This document shows positions 16,664 through 25,124 of a DNA stretch of 64,000 nt, piece by piece. Origin of the DNA: Bdellovibrio sp. ArHS (GTDB lineage: Bacteria; Bdellovibrionota; Bdellovibrionia; Bdellovibrionales; Bdellovibrionaceae); assembly GCF_000786105.1 (NCBI RefSeq), contig NZ_JTEV01000010.1:124001-188000 (forward strand), written 5' to 3'. Position 1 is the stretch's first letter. Every line of letters begins with the position of its first letter. The position numbers were made by a program, and so were the translations under genes. The notes beneath the pieces are model-generated. The model saw nothing but the letters and a program-made list of their open reading frames with translations, made no database searches and was not told the DNA's origin.

Positions 16664-17902
16664 TTAAGGTTTGAAGATAGGTCCGTTACCAGAATTCAGA
16701 ACCCGGTAAGGGTTGTCAGAGTATTCAATCAAATACAGAACAGGTTCCAGATTTTTTCTTTGTACTTCCGGAATCACGCCTGCGCCAGGATAGAAGCCCC
16801 CAGATCCCCAACCGCTGTTGCCAGGATCCAGTTCAAAGGTGAAAGAGATGATCTTGTGTTCGGCATAAGACCAATCCGTGGTGTCGCCGCTAGCAATATA
16901 GAGCTCTGAGGATTGTTGAGGAGTGTAGCCGTTCCACTCGGCCATTTTTTTTGCCATGGTTTCGTGAACTTGTTTGTCCTGGGTATTGGCGATGCTTTCG
17001 TAGACATGGCCCCAAGGATAAAGAATTAACTGAGAATAAGTGTGGAATGAAAGAAGGATCGTGATGTTTTCATGAGTGTCCACGTACTTCTTAATGGCTT
17101 GCGTTTCAGGTTCACTGAAAGCGTTAGGGCCCCGGAAAGTTTCACTGTTCGGACTGGTGCTGGCACCGCCGCCACCCCAGCCATAACCATAGTTCCGATT
17201 CAAATCGACGCCGTAAGTTCCGTTGCTATTGCGGGTGCGATTTTTTCGCCATGATTTATAGCTGCCTGTTGAAATATCGTATTCCGCGCCATCGGGGTTG
17301 ACCATGGGAATGATATGAATATCACGACTGTTGACCAAACGTTGGATGCGCGGATTGCCGCTGGCGTACTCGGTAAGAAGATACTCAATATAGTAAATAG
17401 GAAGTTCAATCGACAGATGTTCACGGGCATGGTGGCCACCCATAAATAAAGAAGCGGGAACGGTGTCGGCTTGGGCCAAGTTGCCGGAGATTCGTACTGC
17501 CCAAATATCGCGGCCTTCGACGGATTTGCCGATCGAACTCATCTGTGAAATCGCGCTGTGAGAAGCAACCAGGTTGCGAAGTTTTTCAGTCATTTCCGCA
17601 TAGTTGTGGAAAGCGGCGTCTTTTGCGGGGAAGTCCATTGCGTCGGTCAAAGGAAAGCTGACATCCAGCAAGCCCATGCGCTCCAGAGCATTCTTTTCTT
17701 CAAGGCTTCCCACACCGATCACGTAATCTTCACGGGTGGTTTCAATAGACAAACCGGTATTGGCAATCAAAGATCTTTCAAACTTATCTTTGGCGCGCAC
17801 CTTCATCCAATATTGTGTCGAATCAACAGTGTAGGCATTTTGAAAAGGCAGAAAGCCAACCGCCACAAAAGCGGCTGCAACGAGCACCTTGGTGATTTTC
17901 AT
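16664..17902 (-). CDS. Secreted zinc carboxypeptidase, M14 family
   Basis: A 412-aa exported metallocarboxypeptidase. The zinc ligands are visible: His158 and Glu161 in GGHHAREH and His287 in SFHTYSQ. The Arg-rich substrate-binding stretch DLNRNYGYGW and VNPDGAEY match the family, and FELDPG carries the probable catalytic Glu. M14 enzymes remove C-terminal amino acids from proteins. The N-terminal 100 residues look like a propeptide, as in secreted pro-carboxypeptidases, following a signal peptide ending QNAYT. A strong AAGGAGGGG ribosome site fixes the ATG. A digestive role, breaking down prey protein, would suit a predator but is inference. Confidence 0.9.
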   Translation of the reverse strand: MKITKVLVAAAFVAVGFLPFQNAYTVDSTQYWMKVRAKDKFERSLIANTGLSIETTREDYVIGVGSLEEKNALERMGLLDVSFPLTDAMDFPAKDAAFHNYAEMTEKLRNLVASHSAISQMSSIGKSVEGRDIWAVRISGNLAQADTVPASLFMGGHHAREHLSIELPIYYIEYLLTEYASGNPRIQRLVNSRDIHIIPMVNPDGAEYDISTGSYKSWRKNRTRNSNGTYGVDLNRNYGYGWGGGGASTSPNSETFRGPNAFSEPETQAIKKYVDTHENITILLSFHTYSQLILYPWGHVYESIANTQDKQVHETMAKKMAEWNGYTPQQSSELYIASGDTTDWSYAEHKIISFTFELDPGNSGWGSGGFYPGAGVIPEVQRKNLEPVLYLIEYSDNPYRVLNSGNGPIFKP

Positions 17903-18014
17903 AACCCCTCCTTGGGTCTGACATCTCTGTCAGGAATACCTTAGTGTCATTTATCTTTGTCGAGGTACAAGTCTTTAGTCAGTGCACACAGCCTTAGGTC
18001 TAGCTGTTTTAATT

Positions 18015-19028
18015 TTACCAGCGAATGGGTTCTGGCTCGATTTCCACGCCGAACATATTTTTTACGTCGCCACTGACCTGATTGGCAAGTTTCCAGACGT
18101 CGTCTGCAGAGGCGCCACCGTGATTCACCAGAACCAAAGCCTGCTTTTCAAACATGCCGACAGGCCCTAATTTTTTGCCTTTCCAGCCAGCTCTATCAAT
18201 CAACCACCCGGCGGCAAGTTTGAAATTCGTGCTCAGGTAAGGATAACTGACCAGGTCCGTATGTTTCATTAAAATGGCGTCGCGCATTTCTTTTGAAACG
18301 ATGGGATTTTTGAAGAAGCTGCCTGCGTTTCCTATGACTTTTGGATCGGGAAGCTTGGACTGACGAATGTGAATGACGGCGTTGGCAATAGTGCGTGGAT
18401 CTGCAGCCAGTTGTTGGCGCTCCAGTTCTTTACGGATGTCTCCGTATTCAAGATGCAGAATGTTCTGTTTGGGCAAACGGAAGGTCACATCCCAGACAAG
18501 ATAGCGACCAGCACCGTCGTTTTTAAAATAACTGTCACGATAGGCGAACTGGCATTCCTTGTTGTTCAGCTTTTTTGTTTCGCCAGATTGTAAGTCCAGA
18601 CAGGTGACTTCCCAAATGCTGTCTTTCACTTCGACGCCATAAGCCCCGATATTCTGAATTGGCGAAGCGCCCGCAGTTCCCGGAATAAGAGAAAGATTTT
18701 CTAATCCCCAGTAACCCTGCTGCAAAGTCCACTGCACGAAATCATTCCAAACTTCGCCCGCTTGCACTTTCACGAACCAAAAATCCTTGTCGTCGGCGAC
18801 AAGTTCTTTTCCTTGATTTGAAACCTTCAGCACTAAGCCAGAGATGGAAGAGGGAAGTACAAGGTTGCTTCCGCCACCTAAAATATTCCAATTCAACTTT
18901 TTTAGGGAAGAATCATTTTGCAGAGCATGCAAATCCGAAGGGGAGTAGAGCTCTGCAAAGTGCTCTGCTTGTGAGCGCAATTGAAGAGTATTAAATGAGC
19001 TAAGGTCAACTTTTGTGCGAATCTGCAT
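18015..19028 (-). CDS. murB: UDP-N-acetylenolpyruvoylglucosamine reductase
   Basis: MurB (337 aa) reduces UDP-GlcNAc-enolpyruvate to UDP-MurNAc using NADPH and FAD, the second committed step of peptidoglycan precursor synthesis. FAD-binding motifs are visible (WNILGGGSNLVLP and LIPGTAGASPIQNIGAYGVE), as is the active site (YRDSYFK, GNAGSFFKNP with the catalytic Ser, and a C-terminal Glu in FGVEIEPEPIRW). The length and tyrosine loop fit the type I enzyme. In many bacteria murB sits beside murC in the dcw cluster, but here it lies about 7 kb before rsmH on the opposite strand. It is 15 nt downstream of a PilZ gene and probably co-transcribed with it. Confidence 0.95.
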   Translation of the reverse strand: MQIRTKVDLSSFNTLQLRSQAEHFAELYSPSDLHALQNDSSLKKLNWNILGGGSNLVLPSSISGLVLKVSNQGKELVADDKDFWFVKVQAGEVWNDFVQWTLQQGYWGLENLSLIPGTAGASPIQNIGAYGVEVKDSIWEVTCLDLQSGETKKLNNKECQFAYRDSYFKNDGAGRYLVWDVTFRLPKQNILHLEYGDIRKELERQQLAADPRTIANAVIHIRQSKLPDPKVIGNAGSFFKNPIVSKEMRDAILMKHTDLVSYPYLSTNFKLAAGWLIDRAGWKGKKLGPVGMFEKQALVLVNHGGASADDVWKLANQVSGDVKNMFGVEIEPEPIRW

Positions 19029-19043
19029 GGTGTACAGATTTTA

Positions 19044-19349
19044 TTAGAAGCTGACGGCTTTGGCCATCATTCTTTCCAGAACCTGATCTTTGTTAATAAA
19101 ACAAATGCCAAGTCCCAGGCCTTTGCTCCAAATCACTTCTGCCGCAACGTTGTGCGTACGTCGAACGCTGTCGAGCTGGACGGTCATATTTAGAAGATCG
19201 CCCTTTTGCGGGACGTAGTCTCCTTGTGACACCTCAAGAAAGGCGCCGGTCTGAGAAAGATTTTTTAAATGCGCAACCAGAGTTCCGATATGGCCATAAA
19301 CTTCGATTTTCGCAGTTTCTTTTGTGGCAAATCTTTGCGAGGTTTTCAT
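19044..19349 (-). CDS. PilZ-domain protein
   Basis: A 101-aa single-domain protein with the PilZ fold pattern. AKIEVYGHIGTLVAHLKNLSQTGAFLEV holds the NxSxxG core (NLSQTG), and AAEVIWSKGLGLGICFIN is the typical closing strand. PilZ domains bind cyclic di-GMP through an RxxxR box plus the (D/N)xSxxG motif. Here the N-terminal box is poor (QRFATKETAK has only one Arg), so ligand binding is uncertain. It precedes murB by 15 nt in the same direction, so the two are probably one transcript. Any regulatory effect on MurB or the wall is speculation. Confidence 0.8.
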   Translation of the reverse strand: MKTSQRFATKETAKIEVYGHIGTLVAHLKNLSQTGAFLEVSQGDYVPQKGDLLNMTVQLDSVRRTHNVAAEVIWSKGLGLGICFINKDQVLERMMAKAVSF

Positions 19350-19453
19350 GGGGACTCCGGCGACGACATGTTCCTGACTTTATTGTCGGAGGAAATATCG
19401 TGTTCGTAGAGTCCAAAACTCCCGGTTCTCAAAATGAGACTGTAATCTGGACT

Positions 19454-19963
19454 CTATTTGCGAATGTAGGTAAGAAACGAAAATGGAATGGGCAGTTCGA
19501 CGTCACGACGTGCGGTCTGTGTGAAAACCTTTTCGTCGATTTGCGGGTAATAGGTGTCACCCGGGAACTCCTGATGAATAAGGGTCAGATACACTTTGTC
19601 GGTTATGGCCATGGACTGCTTGTAGATTTCTCCGCCGCCGATAATAAAAACTTCGTCGCCCCATTTTTCAGTCAGAGGCTTGGCGTGTGCCACCGCTTCG
19701 TCGAGAGAAGAAACAAAAACCACCGGGCTGGATTCTGTGGACGGAAAGCTGTGTTTTGACGGATCACGCGTGATCACGATGTGATAGCGATGGGGAAGAG
19801 AGCGGCCGTTGAACGAGTCAAAGGTCTTTCTTCCCATGATCATAATATGACCCTTTGTAGTATCGCGGAAAAATTTCATGTCTTCAGGAAGACTCCAAGG
19901 AAGGCCTCCCTGAGTTCCGATGACATGATTTTTTGAGCAGGCCACAACGTGGGTTAAAATCAT
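19454..19963 (-). CDS. folA: Dihydrofolate reductase
   Basis: DHFR (169 aa, near the 159 aa of E. coli) reduces dihydrofolate to tetrahydrofolate with NADPH. Visible motifs are [23 protein letters not shown] (catalytic acidic residue and M20 loop region), [18 protein letters not shown] and [11 protein letters not shown]. The start overlaps the thyA stop by 4 nt (ATGA), so the two are translationally coupled. This is functionally sensible, because thymidylate synthase produces the dihydrofolate that DHFR recycles. Confidence 0.95.
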   Translation of the reverse strand: MILTHVVACSKNHVIGTQGGLPWSLPEDMKFFRDTTKGHIMIMGRKTFDSFNGRSLPHRYHIVITRDPSKHSFPSTESSPVVFVSSLDEAVAHAKPLTEKWGDEVFIIGGGEIYKQSMAITDKVYLTLIHQEFPGDTYYPQIDEKVFTQTARRDVELPIPFSFLTYIRK

Positions 19964-20754
19964 ACAGCCACCGGCGCTTTGATCGCAGGATGCGGGTCGT
20001 AGCCTACGATTTCAATATCCTCGTAAGTGAAGGCGAAAAGATCCTTCACCTCTGGATTTAGCTTCAACTGAGGAAGAGGACGGAAGTCACGAGTCAGTTG
20101 CAGTTGCGCCTGCTCCAGATGATTCGTGTAAAGGTGCGCATCGCCCAGAGTATGAACGAAATCACCGACACCCAAATCACAGACTTGAGCGATCATATGA
20201 GTCAGTAAGGCATAGCTGGCGATATTGAAGGGCACGCCTAGAAAAATATCGGCACTTCTTTGATAAAGCTGACAAGACAGTTTGCCGTTAGCCACATAGA
20301 ATTGGAAAAAGGCATGGCAGGGTGGCAGCGCCATTTTATCAACATCGCCCGGATTGAACGCCACGACTAAAAGGCGTCGAGAATTCGGATTTTTTTTGAT
20401 TTGTTCAACCACGTTGGAAATTTGATCGATCGTACGACCATCGGCGGTTTCCCAAGAGCGCCACTGTTTACCATAGACCGGTCCTAAGTTGCCGTTTTCA
20501 TCCGCCCACTCATCCCAGATGGTTACTTTGTTGTCGTGCAGATATTTGATATTTGTTTCACCTTTAAGGAACCATAAAAGTTCATGAAAGATCGACCGCG
20601 TGTGCAACTTCTTTGTCGTTAAAAGAGGAAAACCTTCTTCGAGGTTGTAGCGCATTTGATAGCCGAAAGTGGAAATAGTTCCGGTTCCGGTGCGGTCTTC
20701 TTTTTTTGTGCCATTTTCAAGAACGAACTTAATAAGATCGTGGTACTGCTTCAT
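19960..20754 (-). CDS. thyA: Thymidylate synthase
   Basis: ThyA (264 aa, the same length as E. coli ThyA) methylates dUMP to dTMP using methylene-tetrahydrofolate. The catalytic Cys is in [32 protein letters not shown] and [11 protein letters not shown] are the dUMP-binding motifs, and [17 protein letters not shown] is the conserved N-terminal stretch. GGAGGATCG directly before ATG 20754 sets the start; an in-frame Met nine codons upstream has no such site. First gene of the thyA-folA pair. Confidence 0.96.
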   Translation of the reverse strand: MKQYHDLIKFVLENGTKKEDRTGTGTISTFGYQMRYNLEEGFPLLTTKKLHTRSIFHELLWFLKGETNIKYLHDNKVTIWDEWADENGNLGPVYGKQWRSWETADGRTIDQISNVVEQIKKNPNSRRLLVVAFNPGDVDKMALPPCHAFFQFYVANGKLSCQLYQRSADIFLGVPFNIASYALLTHMIAQVCDLGVGDFVHTLGDAHLYTNHLEQAQLQLTRDFRPLPQLKLNPEVKDLFAFTYEDIEIVGYDPHPAIKAPVAV

Positions 20755-20941
20755 CGATCCTCCCTGAGAGGTGCTTAGCAACAGTATTTTGGAACCTGTC
20801 TTTTTTGTCTATGGAAATGCAGGCATATCGCAGGGCCCAAAGGGGGTTTCGTATTGTGTCATGAAAGGCTTTGTTGCCTATTTGCTGCACATCTCGACAC
20901 TGAAAGCGGCCCTATAAGACAAGCCTTTGTTAAAACCTGAC

Positions 20942-20960
20942 GGACCCAGGCGTTGGGACC
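20942..20960 (-). other. Hairpin just after the pqiB-like stop
   Basis: GGTCCCA-ACGCC-TGGGTCC on the minus strand has 7-bp arms with one mismatch. It begins three bases past the stop of the last pqi-like gene. The T-run after it is short (GGTTTT, nine bases on), so termination is possible but not certain. Confidence 0.35.
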
Positions 20961-20963
20961 TTG

Positions 20964-21821
20964 TTATTCCAGAACCGTGTTCCACTTTTCATAGTCTTTC
21001 GGGGGCTCTGCGAGTAAAGAAAATTTCGCTTGAGCCTTCGCCATTTCTCCTGCGGGTGAAGGTGTTGCAAGCTCGACTCCGCCACGAAGAACCGTATCCA
21101 GAGCGTCGATTTTTAGTTCGGATTTGAATAAACCTAACTTCGCCTTAATCCCGGAAGAACGCCAAAACACAGTGTTTGTTCTGACGACACGAACATAACG
21201 ATTTAAAATATTGATTTGCAGAAGAACGGTTTGCCCGGTCTTGGACAAGATTTCTTTCGTGACGGTGCCGACTTTCAATCCGCGAAAGGTGACCGAGTCG
21301 CCGGCGCTGACAGAACCGAGATTGCTAGTTTCCAGTTGATAAGTGCTAGTGTCCTCAAGAGGGTCTTTGGATTCTCCGCCCTCTTTGCCTTTGAATTCCT
21401 TTTTTATGGGGCCACCGATTTTTCCGGGATCGACGGAAATATAAGCCCCTTCGATCAGGGTCTCGAGGCCAGAAACGCCCTGCAGGCTGACTTTGGGGGT
21501 GACCAACCAGAAGCGGGTGCCTTCCACTGCGAATTCTTCAGCGTGTTTATACAAAATAGCATGCGCCACAACGTCCTTTTTGTCTCTAGAGATCATCACT
21601 TTGTGAACATCACCGATCGTCACTCCTCGGTAACGAATTTGTGTTTTACCGGGTTGAATCTGCGAGCCATCATCAAAGAAGATTTTTATATGGGGACCAC
21701 GCTGCTGCCAATAACCCCAAAAAAGCCACACTGAAATGGCAATAGCAAAGGCGGGGAATAACCAGATATACCATCCAGCTTTCAGGGCTTTCACACGTTG
21801 TTCTGTGGCTGTTTCAGTCAT
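20964..21821 (-). CDS. MCE-domain protein, shortened PqiB-like
   Basis: A 285-aa inner-membrane-anchored periplasmic protein. One N-terminal helix (GWYIWLFPAFAIAISVWLFWGYW) is followed by MCE (mammalian cell entry) domains: DGSQIQPGKTQIRYRGVTIGDVHKV and, second, AGDSVTFRGLKVGTVTKEIL. MCE proteins such as PqiB and YebT form channels that carry lipids between membranes. PqiB normally has three MCE domains in about 546 aa, but only about two are visible here. Its start overlaps the preceding PqiA-like gene by 8 nt, so the two are one operon. No PqiC lipoprotein gene is adjacent. The lipid substrate is unknown. Confidence 0.82.
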   Translation of the reverse strand: MTETATEQRVKALKAGWYIWLFPAFAIAISVWLFWGYWQQRGPHIKIFFDDGSQIQPGKTQIRYRGVTIGDVHKVMISRDKKDVVAHAILYKHAEEFAVEGTRFWLVTPKVSLQGVSGLETLIEGAYISVDPGKIGGPIKKEFKGKEGGESKDPLEDTSTYQLETSNLGSVSAGDSVTFRGLKVGTVTKEILSKTGQTVLLQINILNRYVRVVRTNTVFWRSSGIKAKLGLFKSELKIDALDTVLRGGVELATPSPAGEMAKAQAKFSLLAEPPKDYEKWNTVLE

Positions 21822-22428
21822 CGCTTTCTCTTTCCCATAACATTTGTGGATCGAAGTACGCCGATGCGAGCATCGTAAAAATCACGACAAGCAGGAACAT
21901 GATGGATCCTGATTCCGGTCGAACTTCGGCCAGGTTTCCTAATTTCATAATGGCAACTAAGACCGCTAAAAGAAAAATGTCCAGCATCGACCAGCGACCG
22001 ATGGCTTCGACAATATGATAAAGCGTGGTCTTAAAGCGCGCGCGTCGGTTGTTTTTAGCTGTGGCTGACAGATAGAACAAAATGAGCAGCTTCATCAGCG
22101 GAATCAGAATGCTGGCTAAAAATACAATAATCGCTATTGGCCAGTAACCCGTGTCGGACAGCTGCAGGATGCCGCTCCAGATTGTAGACGTGGTTTTGTT
22201 GCCATAGATTTCTAAGGTCATAAATGGAAAGAAATTGGCGGGCAAATAAAGGATCAATGCCGTGAATGAAAAGGCCGCAGTCAGTTTAGTTGATTTGGGA
22301 TTAAGGCGAGTATTCCGACTTCCGCAACGATCACAAATAATTGTGGCGCGCACGTGAACGGGAACAGGCATATGATACCCGCAAACCTCACAGACCAAAT
22401 ATCGCGTCGGCGTTTTCGTTTCTTCCAT
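21814..22428 (-). CDS. PqiA-family membrane protein, single-domain
   Basis: A 204-aa integral membrane protein with a PqiA domain. It starts with a zinc-ribbon-like Cys cluster (VCEVCGYHMPVP, ICDRCGSRN). Four membrane helices follow, including FSFTALILYLPANFFPFMTLEIYG, the family hallmark, and AIGRWSMLDIFLLAVLVA. E. coli PqiA has two such halves in about 417 aa, and this protein has one. It works with MCE proteins in lipid transport and envelope integrity. The ATG at 22428 places the Cys cluster near the N-terminus. An earlier in-frame Met would overlap the hpt terminator and is disfavoured. Confidence 0.82.
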   Translation of the reverse strand: MEETKTPTRYLVCEVCGYHMPVPVHVRATIICDRCGSRNTRLNPKSTKLTAAFSFTALILYLPANFFPFMTLEIYGNKTTSTIWSGILQLSDTGYWPIAIIVFLASILIPLMKLLILFYLSATAKNNRRARFKTTLYHIVEAIGRWSMLDIFLLAVLVAIMKLGNLAEVRPESGSIMFLLVVIFTMLASAYFDPQMLWERESDD

Positions 22429-22512
22429 GCAGGCGATTTTAGCTTGAGCCGAGCGGGGGTCATTCTGCAATGACTGGGCTTGCAGAGATGCAAATGAAAG
22501 GCTGTAAAGCGG

Positions 22513-22548
22513 CAAAAAAAAAGCCCTTTGTGGAAACAAAGGGCTTTA
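22513..22548 (-). terminator. Intrinsic terminator after hpt
   Basis: On the minus strand AAGCCCTTTG-TTTCCA-CAAAGGGCTT forms a 10-bp perfect stem followed by a T-run. It separates the zinc-ribbon/upp/hpt operon from the pqi-like genes downstream. Confidence 0.88.
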
Positions 22549-22569
22549 TCGGAAACAAAAAGAAGCTGT

Positions 22570-23100
22570 TTATTGGAAGTTCTGAACTTGGGCGATGTAA
22601 GGAAGGTTGCGATAATAACCCTGATAATCCAAGCCATATCCGACGACAAAATCGTTTGGAATTTTGAAGCCGACATGGTCGATATCGCATTTGACCTTCA
22701 AGGCATCTGGTTTTTCCAACAACGATACTGTCGTCAGGCTTTTCGGTTTGCGAGATAGAATTGCATTTTTCAAGTAATTCATCGTCAGGCCGGTATCGAT
22801 AATGTCTTCCACCAAAATCACGTGGCAGTTTTCGACCGGACTCGCCAAATCCAAAGTCACTTTCACTTCACCCGAAGAAGAAGTGCCACCGTGATAAGAT
22901 GCTACACCGAAAAACTCGCAAGTGATGTCCGCATTGATGTTGCGGATTAAATCCGAGTAGAACATGAAAGAGCCTTTAAGAACGCAGACCGCGACAACTT
23001 TTTCGTCCTTAAATTTCTTGGACAGAGTTTCGCCCAACTCTTTTACTTTGGCCTGAATTTGTTCTTCAGTGATGTAAGGTTTTAGTGAAAGGTTTGTCAT
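22570..23100 (-). CDS. hpt: Hypoxanthine phosphoribosyltransferase
   Basis: A 176-aa purine salvage enzyme that joins hypoxanthine or guanine to PRPP, giving IMP or GMP. The PRPP loop VILVEDIIDTGLTMNYL has the paired acidic residues followed by DTG. CVLKGSFMFYSDLIR carries the conserved KGS loop, and SYHGGTSSSGEV is the flexible active-site loop. The start at 23100 follows GGAGAG. It is third in an operon after the zinc-ribbon gene and upp, with short gaps, and ends in a strong terminator. Purine and uracil salvage side by side suits an organism that reuses prey nucleobases. Confidence 0.94.
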   Translation of the reverse strand: MTNLSLKPYITEEQIQAKVKELGETLSKKFKDEKVVAVCVLKGSFMFYSDLIRNINADITCEFFGVASYHGGTSSSGEVKVTLDLASPVENCHVILVEDIIDTGLTMNYLKNAILSRKPKSLTTVSLLEKPDALKVKCDIDHVGFKIPNDFVVGYGLDYQGYYRNLPYIAQVQNFQ

Positions 23101-23116
23101 AGTGCTCTCTCCATAT

Positions 23117-23905
23117 CTACACAAAAGAGTTATTCATGATCTCGCCGAAGCCGCCGCCGCCAGGGACGATGTATTGTTTGTCGTTCAGGCCGCGTTCTTG
23201 ATCCCAATATTCCCCGGGAATAGCCTCTAAAACTGCCGTAGAAGACAGCCCTCGGTCAAGCCTTAAGGCATAGATCACGACATCAGGGTGGGCGCTAAGT
23301 ACATTCTTCAAATATTCAGGGGTTACGATCAGGTTTAACGCAATAAACTTTTTTGCGGGTCCTTCGATATGAGTTTTATAGTGATCTACGGCCGTGATCA
23401 TTGTGTTTCCGGTCGCTCCCATGGGGTCCGGGAAGATGACATGCGCGTCTTTAACGTCGCCCCCGATTTTCATGCCGCCAAACTCTGCCCCTGTGACCTT
23501 GTCTTTGTTGTTCGTCACGCGGGCTGCAAAGATATGATCCTGACGCACGTTTTGCGGCTTCAGGGAAAAATGGAGGGCATTATAGCAAATATGACTGGGG
23601 TAGGTCCCGGCCCGGGCCAGATTTACGCTGACGGCCTTTTGCTCGGCGGACAGGCGCACACCCTGAAGTAATTTGTCGGGATGCGCCTCTGACATGCGCG
23701 TGGGTTGGATGAAGTTCTCTAATGTGAACTCGTTATTCATGATAACGGCTATCAGGTGCGTATAAAGCACTTCAACAATGCGATTGATTTCGGGTTGAAA
23801 GCAATCGGCAGAACACAAGCGCGCTAAAAGACCACTCAGGAACGGACTGTCAATGATGTGCACCTGAGACCCGTATTTGTGTCTCAGTTCTTGATGAAAC
23901 GTCAT
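23117..23905 (-). CDS. upp: Uracil phosphoribosyltransferase
   Basis: A 262-aa enzyme converting uracil and PRPP to UMP. The PRPP-binding loop is FPDPMGATGNTMITAVDHY, and the C-terminal uracil-binding stretch is LNDKQYIVPGGGGFGEI. Typical bacterial Upp is about 208 aa. This one has about 50 extra residues, mainly N-terminal (HQELRHKYGSQVHIIDSPF onward), and its PRPP loop is GATGNT where most have LATGGS. It may therefore belong to a divergent branch of the family. The gap to hpt is 16 nt and to the upstream zinc-ribbon gene also 16 nt, so one operon is likely. Confidence 0.88.
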   Translation of the reverse strand: MTFHQELRHKYGSQVHIIDSPFLSGLLARLCSADCFQPEINRIVEVLYTHLIAVIMNNEFTLENFIQPTRMSEAHPDKLLQGVRLSAEQKAVSVNLARAGTYPSHICYNALHFSLKPQNVRQDHIFAARVTNNKDKVTGAEFGGMKIGGDVKDAHVIFPDPMGATGNTMITAVDHYKTHIEGPAKKFIALNLIVTPEYLKNVLSAHPDVVIYALRLDRGLSSTAVLEAIPGEYWDQERGLNDKQYIVPGGGGFGEIMNNSFV

Positions 23906-23921
23906 ATTGAACCTTTGGTGA

Positions 23922-24956
23922 CTAGTTGCCCTTGACGAACTCGATGAAGATCACAAACTCGCTGTCGCCCGCACGAAAACGGGGCGAACGCAAAATCTTA
24001 AAAACATCGATGGCTGTCAGTTCGTCATCGTTTTCCAGATTAGACTGCGCAGGCATGACTCCGGCAAGGAAAAACCCGGTGCGGCCACCGATTTCGAAAA
24101 TGGCGGGAAAAGACTTTCTTTGAACTTCAAAGTTGCCCGAGGGGGTGGGATCTTTCCAGGTTCTTTGGATTTCCAGATTGCCCCGAAGCGTGTTGCCCTC
24201 AATTTCATTGATTTCAAAAAATGTGGTCAAACCGATTTCAATCGTTGGATCACGGCGATCTTTAATGGAATACGACCATTGAATCGTCCCGGCACCATCA
24301 AGAGCCCGTTCTTCTTTGTGCAAAATCGTGATTTGTGGCCGATTGATATTAGAATCCACCGTGGGTAAAATTCCCGCGGCATAGTCGTTAAAATTCATGA
24401 ATTGGCCGGTGTTGCGACTGGCGCCCATAATCGCATTCAGACTGCCACGACCGACTTCCGCGTAATAGACGACCAAGTGGGCCTCGTTTTTAGCAACGGC
24501 GCGCGCTGATTTTTCTGTTCCGGTGGGACTGGCGGTCGCTGAAGCTGTAGGGCTTGCAGCCGGGGCCGGAGCCGCTACCTTGTAGGCAGTCACCACGCCA
24601 TCAGCGGCATCGTTCTTCGCGTCAACTTGCGGTTCTTGAGAAGCTTGATCCGTCGGCGAGGGCTCGGCCGCCTCAGGGCCTGCTGCAGGAGCTGTATTCG
24701 GGGACGGGTTGATCTGAACTGTCGATTTAAGATAGTTCACGCGCCGTTCAAGGTTTTGCTGACCTTTTTGATAAAGACTGATCCCGACGCCACCAGCAAT
24801 GACAACCAAAAGAGAAAGTTGAATCAAAGGATTGCCGAAAACCCGCTTCCACAGCGGAGGTGTCGCTGGTTTAAAACTTTCCATATCAACGCCACACTGT
24901 GCGCAGTATTTATCTTTCGGTTGTTGGAACCCACAGCGTGGACAGTTGATCAACAT
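23922..24956 (-). CDS. Zinc-ribbon membrane protein of unknown function
   Basis: Not assigned to a characterised family. The 344-aa protein begins with a zinc ribbon (INCPRCGFQQPKDKYCAQCGVD), then one membrane helix (LIQLSLLVVIAGGVGISLY). A low-complexity Ala/Pro/Ser linker of about 80 residues follows (APAPAASPTASATASPTG), then a periplasmic beta-rich domain of about 170 residues (LVVYYAEVGRGSLNAIMG, IGLTTFFEINEIEGNTLRGNLEIQRTW). The layout, with a cytosolic zinc ribbon, a linker across the periplasm and an outer domain, suggests a signalling or scaffolding role. It leads the operon with upp and hpt and diverges from rsmH across 168 nt. Confidence 0.75.
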   Translation of the reverse strand: MLINCPRCGFQQPKDKYCAQCGVDMESFKPATPPLWKRVFGNPLIQLSLLVVIAGGVGISLYQKGQQNLERRVNYLKSTVQINPSPNTAPAAGPEAAEPSPTDQASQEPQVDAKNDAADGVVTAYKVAAPAPAASPTASATASPTGTEKSARAVAKNEAHLVVYYAEVGRGSLNAIMGASRNTGQFMNFNDYAAGILPTVDSNINRPQITILHKEERALDGAGTIQWSYSIKDRRDPTIEIGLTTFFEINEIEGNTLRGNLEIQRTWKDPTPSGNFEVQRKSFPAIFEIGGRTGFFLAGVMPAQSNLENDDELTAIDVFKILRSPRFRAGDSEFVIFIEFVKGN

Positions 24957-25124
24957 AAAATTAGGTTAAGACAAAGCGACTTGACGCTCAATAGAATAAT
25001 TCATACCTTGAAATCTCAAGAGAGAATCCTAGAGCGCGTGAATAAAATGGCCGGGACCGAGCGCTCCTCGCGCGGTGTCCGCGACCCTTTTACCAAGTGC
25101 TTTTACAGATCGAGAGCCGCAGCT

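Noticed and set aside
22429-22539. Longer N-terminus for the PqiA-like protein starting at an earlier in-frame Met
   Set aside because: It would run through the hpt terminator and add unconserved sequence before the Cys cluster.
24957-25124. GC-rich leader before rsmH with short inverted repeats (GCGC-TCCTC-GCGC) that might be a structured RNA or terminator
   Set aside because: Arms are only 4-5 bp, no T-run fits, and no known RNA signature was recognised.
24627-25124. Upstream extension of the rsmH frame over 160 codons
   Set aside because: It overlaps the zinc-ribbon gene on the other strand and has no similarity to RsmH; ATG 25125 fits better.
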